A DNA stretch of 64,000 nucleotides from Paralithodes platypus (lineage: Eukaryota; Arthropoda; Malacostraca; Decapoda; Lithodidae): positions 45,066,062 to 45,130,061 of the forward strand of contig CM064505.1 of assembly GCA_032716605.1 (NCBI GenBank). The letters are read 5' to 3'. Position numbers and translations under genes: made by a program. Of this stretch, positions 32,187 through 42,736 are shown piece by piece. Numbering within the stretch: position 1 is the stretch's first letter; each line of letters opens with the position of its first letter. Below the pieces are notes generated by a model, which saw only the letters and a program-made list of their open reading frames with translations, searched no databases and was not told the DNA's origin.

Positions 32187-32664
32187 AGGTAAGGTAAGGT
32201 AGGGTAACCTGGGCATCCAGACCTCCGCTGGTCTTGGGTTGAAAAGTGATAAAAAACACATATCTCTTACCTCATTATTCAAAGTTTTGTATTTGGTTTA
32301 ATATACACTTCCCAGGTCATTTGAACAGTTCTATTGCTTCTATATATCATATAATACACCATAGGCCTAGAATACGTGTTTAATAACTAGAAAAAGAGGA
32401 CTTCGATTAAACAATTACGGAAGTCTTGAATATTATCTGTTTTTCTCATGTTTTATATTCCCCTTAATTTCCTGTAACACTTCATTACTACATCTCCCTT
32501 CTGTCTTCGTCTCAAGGTCATTCATTCTCTTCAATTCTATCTTGTCTTTTGGATAATGTAGTTACCTTCTTGACTATTAGGCTATACCTACAACTAAATT
32601 ACACGTAGAGCAATACCAATGTAATGAACTTTCCTGGTTGCTCACCAGAAAATCATACACTACC

Positions 32665-32982
32665 TCACGACACCTTACTTAGATTATTGCATTCAATGTG
32701 ATTCCATAACTCACACAGGTTACACTCCAAAGCTAAATGATCCTCAAGCACTGGCATTTTGCAAACTGGACATTTACTAACCTCTTCAACAGCCCCACTG
32801 GCCTTGCTTTGTTTACTAGGCCTACCTCCTTCTTCCCACTGACCGCCATCTTGCCTGTCAAGCAGCTGATCACTCTCCCCGCCACCCACTGCTTCGGTTA
32901 CATTTTCGGTATCCTCAAACTCTGACCCTGTTGACTCTCCATTTCTAAATGTAGACATGTTAGATGTCTTAACTTCATTCAT
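32665..32982 (-). CDS. PHD-finger-like exon (partial), host gene or LINE ORF1 fragment
   Basis: This minus-strand frame starts with ATG and encodes an acidic, low-complexity N-terminus (residues 1-65) followed by a zinc-binding start, KCPVCKMPVLEDHLALECN then LCELWNHIECNNLS. The C-x2-C ... C-x2-C ... H-x2-C spacing with the Trp before His is that of a PHD finger; the last cysteine pair is missing because the frame stops four residues later. The sequence CTAA-GTAAGG at the end of the frame is a good 5' splice-site candidate, so this may be a first coding exon. PHD-like fingers also occur in ORF1 of some invertebrate LINEs, and no partner exon is seen here, so both explanations stay open. Confidence 0.45.
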   Translation of the reverse strand: MNEVKTSNMSTFRNGESTGSEFEDTENVTEAVGGGESDQLLDRQDGGQWEEGGRPSKQSKASGAVEEVSKCPVCKMPVLEDHLALECNLCELWNHIECNNLSKVS

Positions 32983-33090
32983 TTTCTCAAACTATAGGCC
33001 GTTGATTCAAGGAAACCTGAGAAAAATGGCATATAATAACGGCGGCATTTTGGCACGTCAACCTACAACCACGACCACAACACTAAGAGG

Positions 33091-33116
33091 CATTGCATGA
33101 TTCGCATCATGCAATG
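33091..33116. repeat. Perfect 11 bp hairpin
   Basis: CATTGCATGAT-TCGC-ATCATGCAATG pairs perfectly with a 4 base loop. It lies between the PHD-like frame and the inverted arm at 33125. Confidence 0.8.
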
Positions 33117-33124
33117 GGCCCCGA

Positions 33125-33167
33125 CTCCCGAGTCCAGTCAGTCTACTCTCTCGCTTACTGCTTCCGT

Positions 33168-33228
<61 letters not shown>

Positions 33229-33540
33229 TAATATTTATTCAGTTAGCAATTTACAGAGTTGGTACCACATAGTATGTTACAAATATGACATGTACCAGCT
33301 TTGCATAATTCCAACTAAGGATAGCCCAATATAATTTCTTCATCTCGCTTGTGTTTACTTTATGATATATACGTTATTATTGTTTCCTGTGATTTTTAAT
33401 AGCTCTGTAGATTCGGATAGGACTGTAATGTATTAAGTAATCGTTAACATTACTTAAACATATCTAGTTTAATGAATAAATAAGGAACAATACAGATAAC
33501 AAATATATTATCAGAGTTCTGATAAAATAGCCTGTCTCCG
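33125..33540. repeat. Right arm of a ~6 kb spaced inverted repeat
   Basis: The reverse complement of 33335-33540 matches 27243-27455. The part near 33125-33170 (reverse complement AGTAAGCGAGAGAGTAGACT) matches about 27462-27485. A (ATA)n microsatellite at 33168-33225 and about 100 bp of other sequence interrupt this arm. Confidence 0.75.
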
Positions 33541-33639
33541 TTTCCAGTCAGTAGCGCCGGCAAATTCTATCACACACGCCAAGCGTCCTGGCTGCGTGAG
33601 TCTCCTACACAATAACAACGTCCGACCTTAGCCTATATT

Positions 33640-34165
33640 GGTCCGTTTCACCTATACTGTAATGTATAGTAATATGAATTTACATCTACAATTATAATGC
33701 AATATGACTCAATCTACACGTTAGTGTATTTTTTTTTAAATTTGAAGCTTATATGAGGAAATTTATATTTTGAACTTTTTCGATTCGTACCAATCGCCGT
33801 GGCGTAGGCTATAGAACAGTGGTTTCACTTACTGTAGAATAATATGGATTGATATTGATAAACTTTGTGTAATAGGACCCAATTTATACGTTAATGTTGC
33901 TATGTTTTGCGTGTGAAGCTTATATAAGTAGCTATAAGGAAGTTTTTCGCAAAATATAGGCTATAGCCTGACGGAGCCCCTGTCGTTACCTCTGCACTAA
34001 ACGATCGTTTATATTGTGCTGTTTCACCAATAATTTAGAGTAATATGGATTTATATCGACACTTATATTTCAATAGGACTCAATCTACAAGTTTGCGTGA
34101 TTATGTTTTGCATTTGAAGTATATATGAGGAAATATTTTGAACTTTTCGGAGGTTGTAGAATGCT
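33640..34165 (+). repeat. Three diverged tandem units of ~190 bp
   Basis: The order TTTCACC-TACTGTA/TAATTTAGAG-TAATATG, TAATAGGACTCAATCTAC, TTATGTTTTGCATTTGAAG and ATATGAGGAAATATTTTG is seen three times (from about 33647, 33820 and 34018). CGTACCAATCGCCGTGGCGTAGG near 33787 recurs at 34638, outside the array. Confidence 0.75.
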
Positions 34166-34304
34166 TGGTAGGCATAATCCTGTGTATGCGGGTAGACCTG
34201 TATTTATCTCAATAATTTGGTAATGTTACAATATATTTTTACATTTTATATTCATAAATAGTCCACTAATATAGGCTACCAGCCGTCTGGTAGCCGTCCG
34301 GCTG

Positions 34305-34535
34305 GCTTAGTTGATAGCGTACCTGAATCCCATCCTAAGGAGCATCCTAAGGTCTAGCGTTCAATCCCCGCTCAGATTGAAAAGTTTTTCTGGGATATAG
34401 CCGGCGGTTACCATCTCCCCATGAGCAAGAGGGATGGGTGATGGTCTCTGGTATACTAAAGAAAGCCAAGCGCTTGTGAATCCTCGAAGGAGGAGAACGG
34501 GCGCTATATAAGTAACCAGACGATTATTATTACTA
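34305..34535 (+). mobile_element. tRNA-derived SINE with (ATT)n tail
   Basis: GGCTGGCTTAGTTGATAGCG (A box region) and GCGTTCAATCCCCGC (B box, 34358-34372) form a tRNA-like head. The body contains GGGATGGGTGATGGTCTCTGG and the 3' end is GGGCGCTATATAAGTAACCAG then (ATT)n. This is the usual SINE arrangement, with a LINE-like tail. It is not the same family as at 16335. Confidence 0.88.
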
Positions 34536-36500
34536 GGTTAGGTTAGGCTAGGTTAAATATATGTTTTAATGATTCTTAGTAAGTAGGCATCTGAAAAACA
34601 GTTCCTCCTGCTACACAACCGAACGTTTTCGTTTCATACCAATCGCCGTGGCGTAGGTATAGGAAGTGGTTATTTAGCTGCTAGTGGTGTAGCTATTTTA
34701 GCATTAATTCACTTAGTTTATGTCTAGGCCTATCCGCGGCCCTTCTCACAATCAAAACACACAATTATGTAGCAAAATATATATTTCGACGTCATAGGCT
34801 ATACTTGAGATATCAATGAGATTAAATGCGAGCGGTAAAGAGGCTGACAATCTACCTCCATCAAAAATTGGACCTTCCCACCCAGTGCGGGAAGCATCCT
34901 AGCTCCATCAAATGATGAGATTTGTGCTGGAGACTGGCGGTAGCTCCATTTTTTGCTGAAGAATGACGAGAATTGGCCCAGGCCCCAGTGTGATACCCCC
35001 TTAACCCAACCACTCGCGGTACCATACTTCTCACTGCTCACTCCCTTCCTTGGGTGGGAGGAGGGACGCCGGCTGACGGACAGAGCACAGAGGGGCATGG
35101 ATATGATTCTGACTCTGGGATTTAAGGGATCTTACTATAGTTAGAAAATGCGTCACAAACCAATGAAACCATAGCCCATAGGCAACTTATAAAATTAACA
35201 CTAGCCTACTACTTTTACTACTAGGCCTACTATGACAAGGCTACTACTACATAACCAGTAATATAACTAACCTTGTAATTATTATGAAGCTGCTATCAAC
35301 AGGAACATCTAGTAATCCCGATTCTCCCAAGTTTAGCCTAGGTAAGTTCATCTGTTCTTAGGCACGGATATCACGTGGTCTATTTCTACCATATAATTTC
35401 AACATTGCAGTACAATCGGGGGTATTAAGTGTTGTCATAGATTCCTTTGGTTTTCGCTCAAAAAGTGTTATTGGTATCTTTATAGTTAATGGGAAAAGTG
35501 CTTATCCCTCAAAGTATTAGTCAGTGTCCGAAACTTTGTGAAGTATCTGACAACACTTATTAACCTCGACTGTACAATACATTGCTCCTTTTCTAGCTCA
35601 CATATGTTGTAACCTTATCCAGTATCACTAACGTAAGCTGCAATTCTCATTTCTGTTGTATTCACAGCTATATTTCTGTTTCATCTTCACATAACATAAT
35701 AAGATGTCTATTTCTAGGCTACTGTATATCCAGTATCTTTCCACACCTAGCCTAAGGATAATTGGATTAGCTATAGCAATACGTAAGGCAGCTATAGTTA
35801 TATGGGAATACTGAAAACGAAAGGGTTGGGAGAACCAAGATTTTCAATCAAACATCTCTACTAGAGCGCCTGCCATCAACACCCTCCACCGTCTGAGGTT
35901 AACTCAATACTACCAGGGAGTGCCCCGAGTGGGTCGGACCGTCGGACGGCGACTCGGCGAGGCAGCGACTCTGACAGGGTTTATAGGTTATTCACAAGCA
36001 AAACGCTGAATACAGCTATATTCGTTCAAAAGTCAAATACTGAACATCACTAGAATTGTGCTACAGTCTCTAGATTATCGGTCAAAATGGCTCAAATCTC
36101 CAGAATATCGTTAGTATTAATGTCGCTAGATGCGCAAATATTTGCAGCTTTATATCTAGCCAGAAAATAGCTAAATTAGCAACATCGACTCGGCGCCTCG
36201 CTCACCCTGGCGTTGCACTCTGGGCAAGTCTACTCGCGAATTGCCACCAGCCCCACCCATAGAGTACATATGACCCACCCAGGGGTTACCAATTTGCTAT
36301 CTATTGCCAGACGTCTTGATCTCCGAGTCCGAGGAGATGTCTACGAATGAATCGCCTGAATTAAGGCAAGTCGTTCGATTCTCTAGGTTGTTTCGGGGGA
36401 GGGTTGCTATTATAGCCCAATTACCTATTGCTATGCATAATATAGTGTGTGAGGAGCATTATATTGTTTATGTGAAAGAAGGAGACATAAGGCAAATCTG
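34536..36500. other. Unique-looking sequence, no gene assigned
   Basis: No repeat family or conserved protein is recognised. The open frames at 34799-35098 (minus) and 36304-36507 (plus, 67 residues) have somewhat coding-like composition but match nothing I know, so I leave them uncalled. Confidence 0.5.
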
Positions 36501-36509
36501 CCTGTAACG

Positions 36510-36880
36510 TACACAGTGTTCGCACCCAGTCGGGGAACACCAGTCCTCGACGATGTATACAGACTATTAACACATACCAAAACATTCCAACAACTTCCTC
36601 TATCTACAACACCCCTCTGCTATCTACACTTTCCCCCCCGAACAGACATGTCGTAATGGCATGGCAGATGATACCCAAGCCAGCAAGGAGTCACCCCCAA
36701 CGCGCCCCTGTCGACCTTGCCCTGGCCAGTCTCTTTAGCAGCTAAATCAGGAAAACCCTCAGGCACCTCCAGTTAAGCCTGGACACCTTTTTCTCCTCTT
36801 AAAACTCACTTCATCCAACTAATTCTTGTCCTATCCCCACTTCCCCCTAACCCCCTGTCACTACTCAATTTGACTTGACT
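36510..36880. repeat. Dispersed repeat (copy of 14026-14235) with a pyrimidine-rich 3' part
   Basis: ACCCAGTCGGGGAACACCAG, TCGACGATGTATACAGACTA and CAACAACTTCCTCT match 14030-14100. The continuation (GCCAGTCTCTTTAGCAGC, AAGCCTGGACACCTTTTTC) is found only here and may be the decayed end of a retrotransposon. Confidence 0.65.
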
Positions 36881-36934
36881 TGACTCCCAGCCGTATGGTC
36901 CTAGTGAACGCTACTGTCTGATGGCGTTAATGGG

Positions 36935-39622
36935 TTTCGAAAATATAGGTTGTAGTGAGAGATGTAGTGTAGGGGATATCGGTTGTATTGAGAGATGTAG
37001 TGTAGGGGATATAGGTTGTAGTGAGAGATGTAGTGTAGGGGATATAGGTTGTAGTGAGAGATGTAGTGTAGGGGATATAGGTTGTAGTGAGAGATGTAGT
37101 GTAGGTGATATAGGTTGTAGTGAGCGATGTAGTGTAGGTGATATAGGTTGTAGTGAGAGATGTAGTGTGGGTGATATAGGTTGTAGTGAGAGATGTAGTG
37201 TAGGGGATATAGGTTGTAGTGAGAGATGTAGTGTGGGGGATATAGGTTGTAGTGAGAGATGTAGTGTAGGGGATATAGGTTGTAGTGAGAGATGTAGTGT
37301 AGGGGATATAGGTTGTAGTGAGAGATGTAGTGTGGGGGATATCGGTTGTAGTGAGAGATGTAGTGTAGGGGATATAGGTTGTAGTGAGAGATGGTAGTGT
37401 GGGGGATATAGGTTGTAGTGTGGGTGATATAGGTTGTAGTGAGAGATGTAGTGTAGGGGATATAGGTTGTAGTGAGAGATGTAGTGTAGGGGATATAGGT
37501 TGTAGTGAGAGATTTAGTGTAGGGGATATAGGTTGTAGTGAGAAGATGTAGTGTGGGTGATATAGGTTGTAGTGAAAGATGTAGTGTAGGGGATATAGAT
37601 TGTAGTGAGAGATGTAGTGTAGGTGATATAGGTTGTAGTGTAGGGGATATAGGTTGTAGTGTGGGTAATATAGGTTGTAGTGTAGGGGATATAGGTTGTA
37701 GTGAGAGATGTAGTGTAGGGGATATAGGTTGTAGTGAGAGATGTAGTGTGGGGGATATAGGTTGTAGTGAGAGATGTAGTGTAGGGGATATAGGTTGTAG
37801 TGAGAGATGTAGTGTAGGGGATATAGGTTGTAGTGAGAGATGTAGTGTAGGGGATATAGGTTGTAGTGAGAGATGTAGTGTGGGTGATATAGGTTGTAGT
37901 GAGAGATGTAGTGTGGGGGATATAGGTTGTAGTGAGAGATGTAGTGTGGGGGATGTAGGTTGTAGTGTAGGGGATATAGGTTGTAGTGAGATATGCAGTG
38001 TAGGGGATATAGGTTGTAGTGAGAGATGTAGTGTAGGGGATATAGGTTGTAGTGAGAGATGTAGTGTAGGGGATATAGGTTGTAGTGTGGGGGATATAGG
38101 TTGTAGTGAGAGATGTAGTGTAGGGGATATAGGTTGTAGTGAGAGATGCAGTGTAGGGGATATAGGTTGTAGTGTAGGGGATATAGGATGTAGTGTGGGT
38201 GATATAGGATGTAGTGTGGGTGATATAGGTTGTAGTGAGAGATGCAGTGTAGGGGATATAGGATGTAGTGTGGGGGATATAGGTTGTAGTGAGAGATGCA
38301 GTGTAGGGGATATAGGTTGTAGTGAGAGATGTAGTGTGCGATATAGGTTGTAGTGAGAGATGTAGTGTGGGGGATATAGGTTGTAGTGTAGGGGATATAG
38401 GTTGTAGTGTAGGGGATATAGGATCTAGTGTAGGGGATATAGGTTGTAGTGTGGGGGATATAGGTTGTAGTGTAGGGGATATAGGTTGTAGTGAGAGATG
38501 TAGTGTGGGCGATATAGGTTGTAGTGAGAGATGTAGTGTAGGCGATATAGGTTGTAGTGAGATGTAGTGTAGGGACTATAGGATGTAGTGTAGGGGATAT
38601 AGGTTGTAGTGTGGGGGATATAGGATGTAGTGTAGGGAATATAGGTTGTAGTGTAGGGGATATAGGTTGTAGTGTAGGGGATATAGGTTGTAGTGTAGGG
38701 GATATAGGTTGTAGTGTAGGGGATATAGGTTGTAGTGTAGGGGATATAGGTTGTAGTGAGAGATGTAGTGTAGGGGATATAGGTTGTAGTGTGGGGGATG
38801 TAGTGTAGGGAATATAGGTTGTAGTGTGGGGGATATAGGATGTAGTGTAGGGGATATAGGTTGTAGTGTGGGGGATATAGGTTGTAGTGAAATATGTAGT
38901 GTAGGGGATATAGGTTGTAGTGAGAGATGTAGTGTAGGGGATATAGGTTGTAGTGAGAGATGTAGTGTAGGTGATATAGGTTGTAGTGTGGGGGATATAG
39001 GTTGTAGTGTAGGGGATATAGGTTGTAGTGAGAGATGTAGTGTGGGGGATATAGGTTGTAGTGTAGGGGATATAGGTTGTAGTGTAGGGGATATAGGTTG
39101 TAGTGAGAGATGTAGTGTAGGGGATATAGGATGTAGTGTAGGGGATATAGGTTGTAGTGTGGGGGATATAGGTTGTAGTGAGAGATGTAGTGTAGGGGAT
39201 ATAGGATGTAGTGTAGGGGATATAGGTTGTAGTGTAGGGGATATAGGTTGTAGTGAGAGATGTAGTGTGGGTGATATAGGTTGTAGTGAGAGATGTAGTG
39301 TGGGGAATATAGGTTGTAGTGTAGGGGATATAGGATGTAGTGTGGGTGATATAGGTTGTAGTGAGAGATGTAGTGTAGGGGATATAGGTTGTAGTGAGAG
39401 ATGTAGTGTAGGGGATATAGGTTGTAGTGAGAGATGTAGTGTAGGGGATATAGGTTGTAGTGAGAGATGTAGTGTAGGGGATATAGGTTGTAGTGAGAGA
39501 TGTAGTGTAGGGGATATAGGTTTTAGTGAGAGATGTAGTGTAGGGGATATAGGTTGTAGTGAGAGATGTAGTGTGGGGGATATAGGTTGTAGTGAGAGAT
39601 GTAGTGTAGGTGATATAGGTTG
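36935..39622 (+). repeat. 2.7 kb minisatellite of 33 bp and 21 bp units
   Basis: The long unit is GGTTGTAGTGAGAGATGTAG plus TGTAGGGGATATA (33 bp); the short unit lacks the 12 bp GAGAGATGTAGT and is 21 bp. Both are multiples of three, so one frame stays open for long stretches and translates as GCSERCSVGDI or GCSVGDI. Occasional 1-2 bp changes (37394, 37541, 38555, 38795) break the frame. No start context, signal or codon bias supports a real protein. The short unit probably arises by deletion between the two TGTAGTG copies within the long one. Confidence 0.96.
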
Positions 39623-39629
39623 TAGTGTA

Positions 39630-39913
39630 GAGCCTACTGTTTTAAGACGTTTACCCTCATCCAGGTGTCAATATTTTCCTGGCGAGCGGTAGCGAGCCAG
39701 CATATATATATTTTTGTTTTGACCGCAAGTTAAATTTGCAAATTTTTCGATAGAAAAATGTCTCCGACGAAGCCGGATTTCTCCATACAATGCTGGCTCG
39801 ATATCGCTCGCCAGGAAGAAATCGACACCTGGATGGGGATAAACGTCTTAAAACAGTTGGCTGAATGGGGCCGAATGGATAAAAGCCAGGGGAAGAGAGA
39901 AAAGGAGAGAAAG

Positions 39914-39950
<37 letters not shown>

Positions 39951-39968
39951 GGTGACCCCCCCCCTTAA
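39630..39968. mobile_element. Family B2 element with palindromic core
   Basis: TTAAGACGTTTACCCTCATCC, AGGTGTCAATATTTTCCTGGC and GAGCGGTAGCGAGCCAGCAT on the left are mirrored by ATGCTGGCTCGATATCGCTC, GCCAGGAAGAAATCGACACC and GGATGGGGATAAACGTCTTAA on the right. The left terminus is missing where the minisatellite ends. The right end is GGTGACCCCCCCCCTTAA (TTAA 39965-39968), preceded by a ~30 bp A-run. Confidence 0.85.
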
Positions 39969-40504
39969 TTAATGTATAATACAACCTCGAAACTAGCCTA
40001 CACAATGACGACATGCATTTAGTTTGAAGTAATAAAATATTGGAAGGTGAGCAAACTTACCATGGTAGTGTGAGCCCGCCGGCGCCAACTGACTGACTGT
40101 GACTGATCACAAGCTGCGTTTCTGAAATTCGGCTAGTGTTTGCCATAGGTGTCAGTATTGTCATCGTCTCATCGATATAATATATATATTTCTAGATAAA
40201 TCATATTCCTCTAAAGTCTGTTAGATCAGAGTACCAACCGTAACCTGCGGTATGTATTTTTATTTATTTATTTATTTACTTTTTTTATATATAAAGTACT
40301 TACTGCATGGTAGCTAGATCTAGTGTAAAACAAAGCTAAACTGGCACCATAACTCACCAGGCATTGCACCCCTATAGCATATTTTGAATATGGGAATATT
40401 CATACAGTGCTATTTAATCAGGGAACAATGAGGGTATTTTATTGACGTTTCGGTGGGCTTGTGGTAATGCACTGATACTAGGTACAGCACAAATTCCATC
40501 CCAA

Positions 40505-40600
40505 TAATATCTTCCCATTGATACATCGGGATTTGAACCCGGGACATTTGGATTACCAGGCCAGTGGCAAGACCACTCCACCACACCTCCCCTCTCTCTC
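40505..40600 (-). mobile_element. tRNA-like SINE head
   Basis: On minus: GGTGTGGTGGAGTGGTCTTG (A box region), CCTGGTAATCCAAATGTCC, then CGGGTTCAAATCCCG (B box; plus positions about 40528-40543). It looks tRNA-derived; a true tRNA gene is less likely because the 3' acceptor side does not pair with GGTGTGG. Confidence 0.7.
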
Positions 40601-40604
40601 TTCC

Positions 40605-40832
40605 TTAGTAGGTGATTTTGTTCAAATTAGGAAGGACCGTACGAGAGAGAGAGAGAGACAGAGAGACAGACAGACAGAGAGAGAGAGAGTCATATTCTTT
40701 ATTTTCCAATCAGCAGAAGTCCCAACACATACACTTGTGCTCAGAAGTAATCAGCAGGAACATTGACTCTCTCTCTCTTTCTCTCTCTCTCTCTTTCATG
40801 CGGTCCTTCCTAATTTGAACAAAATTACCTGG
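40605..40832. repeat. Inverted repeat enclosing (GA)n and (CT)n
   Basis: GTTCAAATTAGGAAGGACCG (about 40620) is inverted at 40803-40822, with GTGATTTT/AAAATTAC just outside. The interior begins with (GA)n and ends with (CT)n, which also pair, so the whole 225 bp could fold. It may be a short non-autonomous DNA element. Confidence 0.7.
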
Positions 40833-40884
40833 CGGCCGTCACTGTATTAAAATAATTCATAATCATAATTAAGTAAGAGAGAGA

Positions 40885-41242
40885 GAATTTGACTTTTAGT
40901 AGTAGTGATAATGGTGACAATAGTGATGATAGTAAGATGATGGTGATAATAGTAATGATGATGGTGATAGTTGTAGTGATAATGATGACAGTAGTGACAG
41001 ATGGTAGTGATGATGGTGACAGTAGTAGTGATGATGGTGACAGTATTAGTAGTAGTGATGCTGGTGACAGTAGTAGTGATGATGGTGCGAGTAGTAGTGA
41101 TGATTGAAATAGTAGTAGTGATGAAGAAAGTAATGATGTCTGTCGTAGTGATATGATGTTGACAGTAGTAGTGATGATGGTGACAGTAGTAGTGATGATG
41201 GTGAGAGTAGTAGTGATGATTGTAATAGTAGTAGTAGGGAGG
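40885..41242 (+). repeat. AGTAGTAGTGATGATGGTGAC minisatellite (trinucleotide-rich)
   Basis: Units of 15-21 bp built from AGT, GAT and GGT triplets (AGTAGTAGTGATGATGG). Open Asp/Ser-rich frames are artefacts. Confidence 0.9.
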
Positions 41243-41305
41243 AAACTAAAAAATTATATGAATAAATTCATTAATAGACCAAACAAACGGCCAGTCTCCC
41301 CTTAA
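41232..41305. mobile_element. Family B right-end fragment
   Basis: GGAAACTAAAAAATTATATG, AATAAATTCATTAATAGACC and CCAGTCTCCCCTTAA resemble the right end of the B copy at 48131-48511. Its TTAA (41302-41305) is the left TTAA of the next family A copy. Confidence 0.72.
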
Positions 41306-41522
41306 CCCTTTGAGTACCAGCGACGTGTGTTATATTATATTCTAGCTTTATTTAGAGGATTTTGTGCAGCTTAGGAAGGATCAATGGTAGCTAAAAGATA
41401 TACTTGAGATAATCTGTAGCATTTAAATGGGTGGACGTCCTTTCTAAGCTGCATACAATCGTCTAGTAGTTGGCCAGCATATGATACAAAGGACGTCACC
41501 GGTAGGCTACTGTACGGGTTAT
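41302..41522. mobile_element. Family A palindromic element
   Basis: TTAACCCTTTGAGTACCAGCG at the left and GGACGTCACCGGTAG...GTACGGGTTA at the right. The inner arms CAGCTTAGGAAGGAT and TCCTTTCTAAGCTGCA are inverted. A TAGGCTA insertion is present in the right terminus. Confidence 0.87.
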
Positions 41523-41587
41523 TAGATTGTGTAATTATAATGTAAAACTTGCAAAATAAACTCACCAAAACATGGAAGACCACAGCC

Positions 41588-41752
41588 AGGGTGTCAAACG
41601 AAAGCCGATTTCATTATTTTTAGCCTTAAGGAAAATATTGACACCTGGATGGGGGCAAACGTCTTAAAACAGTAGGCTGAATGGGGCCGAATGGACACAA
41701 GCCAAAGAGAGAGGGAGAGAAAGAGAATAAGAAGCGAGGTGGGCTCCCTTAA
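41588..41752. mobile_element. Family G scrap joined to a family B2 right half
   Basis: GGGTGTCAAACGAAAGCCG (41588-41627) is the family G end. It is followed by GGAAAATATTGACACCTGGA, AAACAGTAGGCTGAATGGGG and GAGGTGGGCTCCCTTAA (TTAA 41749-41752), which is one half of B2 without the palindromic partner. Confidence 0.75.
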
Positions 41753-41844
41753 ATATAAACATCCGAATTATCTGTTTGAGTACATTCTTATGAGCGGCCG
41801 TGAATCCGTTTATGGGACAGTGTGGAAGAGTTATGAAAGGTAAA

Positions 41845-41965
41845 TCACGTAAAACTGTCTGCGGTTCTGGGTGTGGTGTCCCGAGTTCGAATCACGGAAG
41901 GACCATATGCTTTCATTAGTTTATTCAAGTACATTGGGGTTCGTAATTGATGATTAATGTTAACG
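41845..41965 (+). mobile_element. tRNA-derived SINE, second copy of the 16335 family
   Basis: GGTTCTGGGTGTGGTGTCCC, the B box GAGTTCGAATCACGG (41883-41897) and the tail CTTTCATTAGTTTATTCAAG, CATTGGGGT match 16370-16450. The A-box region is decayed. Confidence 0.75.
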
Positions 41966-42099
41966 GGGTATTACTTATTCAGCTGATATCTATTCACAAG
42001 TTCAATGGTATTCTAATTTGCATGCAGAATGTAAATATCATAAAATACAATCATAAAACTAACGATGCCAGTATAAGGTATAAATAGGTATGTATTTAA

Positions 42100-42112
42100 G
42101 TATATATATACA

Positions 42113-42185
<73 letters not shown>

Positions 42186-42186
42186 T
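42100..42186. repeat. (TA)n followed by (GA)n
   Basis: Alternating TA with one TACAGTA near its left end, then (GA)n at 42165-42186. Confidence 0.95.
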
Positions 42187-42352
42187 GCATTTCAATAAAA
42201 GTGTGAATTTTTGCACGGTAACAGATAATATAACACCTTATAACTTAAAATACAAAATATTGAACGTGTAGCAATATGAATTATGTATCGTATGTTAAAT
42301 ATCAAACTTACAATAATATTACATCGCATATTACGGACACAAATTTCCTACT

Positions 42353-42736
42353 TTAAGGGAGCCCACCTCGCTTTTTTCTCTCTCTCTCTCCCTCTCTCTT
42401 TGGCTTGTACCCATTCGGCCCCATTCAGCCTACTGTTTTAAGACGTTTAGCCTACCCCCATCCAGGTGTCAATATTTTCCTGGCGAGCGGTAGCGAGCCA
42501 GCATATATATATATATTTTGTTTTGACAGCAAGTATTAGTATATTTTTCGATAGAAAAATTTCTCCGGATTTTTCCATACAATACAATGCTGGCTCGCTA
42601 TCGCTCGTCAGGGAGAAATTGACGCCTAGATGGAGATAAACGTCTTAAAACAGTTGGCTGAATGGGGCCGAATGGATATAAGCCAGAGAAAGAGAGAAAA
42701 GGAGAGAAAGATAAAAAAAGCAGGTGACCCCCTTAA
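42353..42736. mobile_element. Family B2 element, complete, TTAA ends
   Basis: TTAAGGGAGCCCACCTCGC at the left and GCAGGTGACCCCCTTAA at the right, 384 bp including TTAA. The palindromic core is as at 39630. GACGTTTAGCCTACCCCCAT carries TAGCCTA where the copies at 39650 and 46416 have TA. The TTCGATAGAAAAAT hairpin sits at the centre. Confidence 0.92.

Noticed and set aside
34799..35098. 99-residue minus-strand frame
   Set aside because: Some coding-like composition but no recognisable domain, start context or homologous repeat; not supported.
36304..36507. 67-residue plus-strand frame before the dispersed repeat
   Set aside because: Coding-like but unrecognised and short; could be a retrotransposon scrap. 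Evidence is insufficient to call it.
36921..39692. Cys/Ser/Gly repeat protein reading through the minisatellite
   Set aside because: Open only because unit lengths are multiples of three; start and stop positions are accidental and frame breaks occur at single-base changes.
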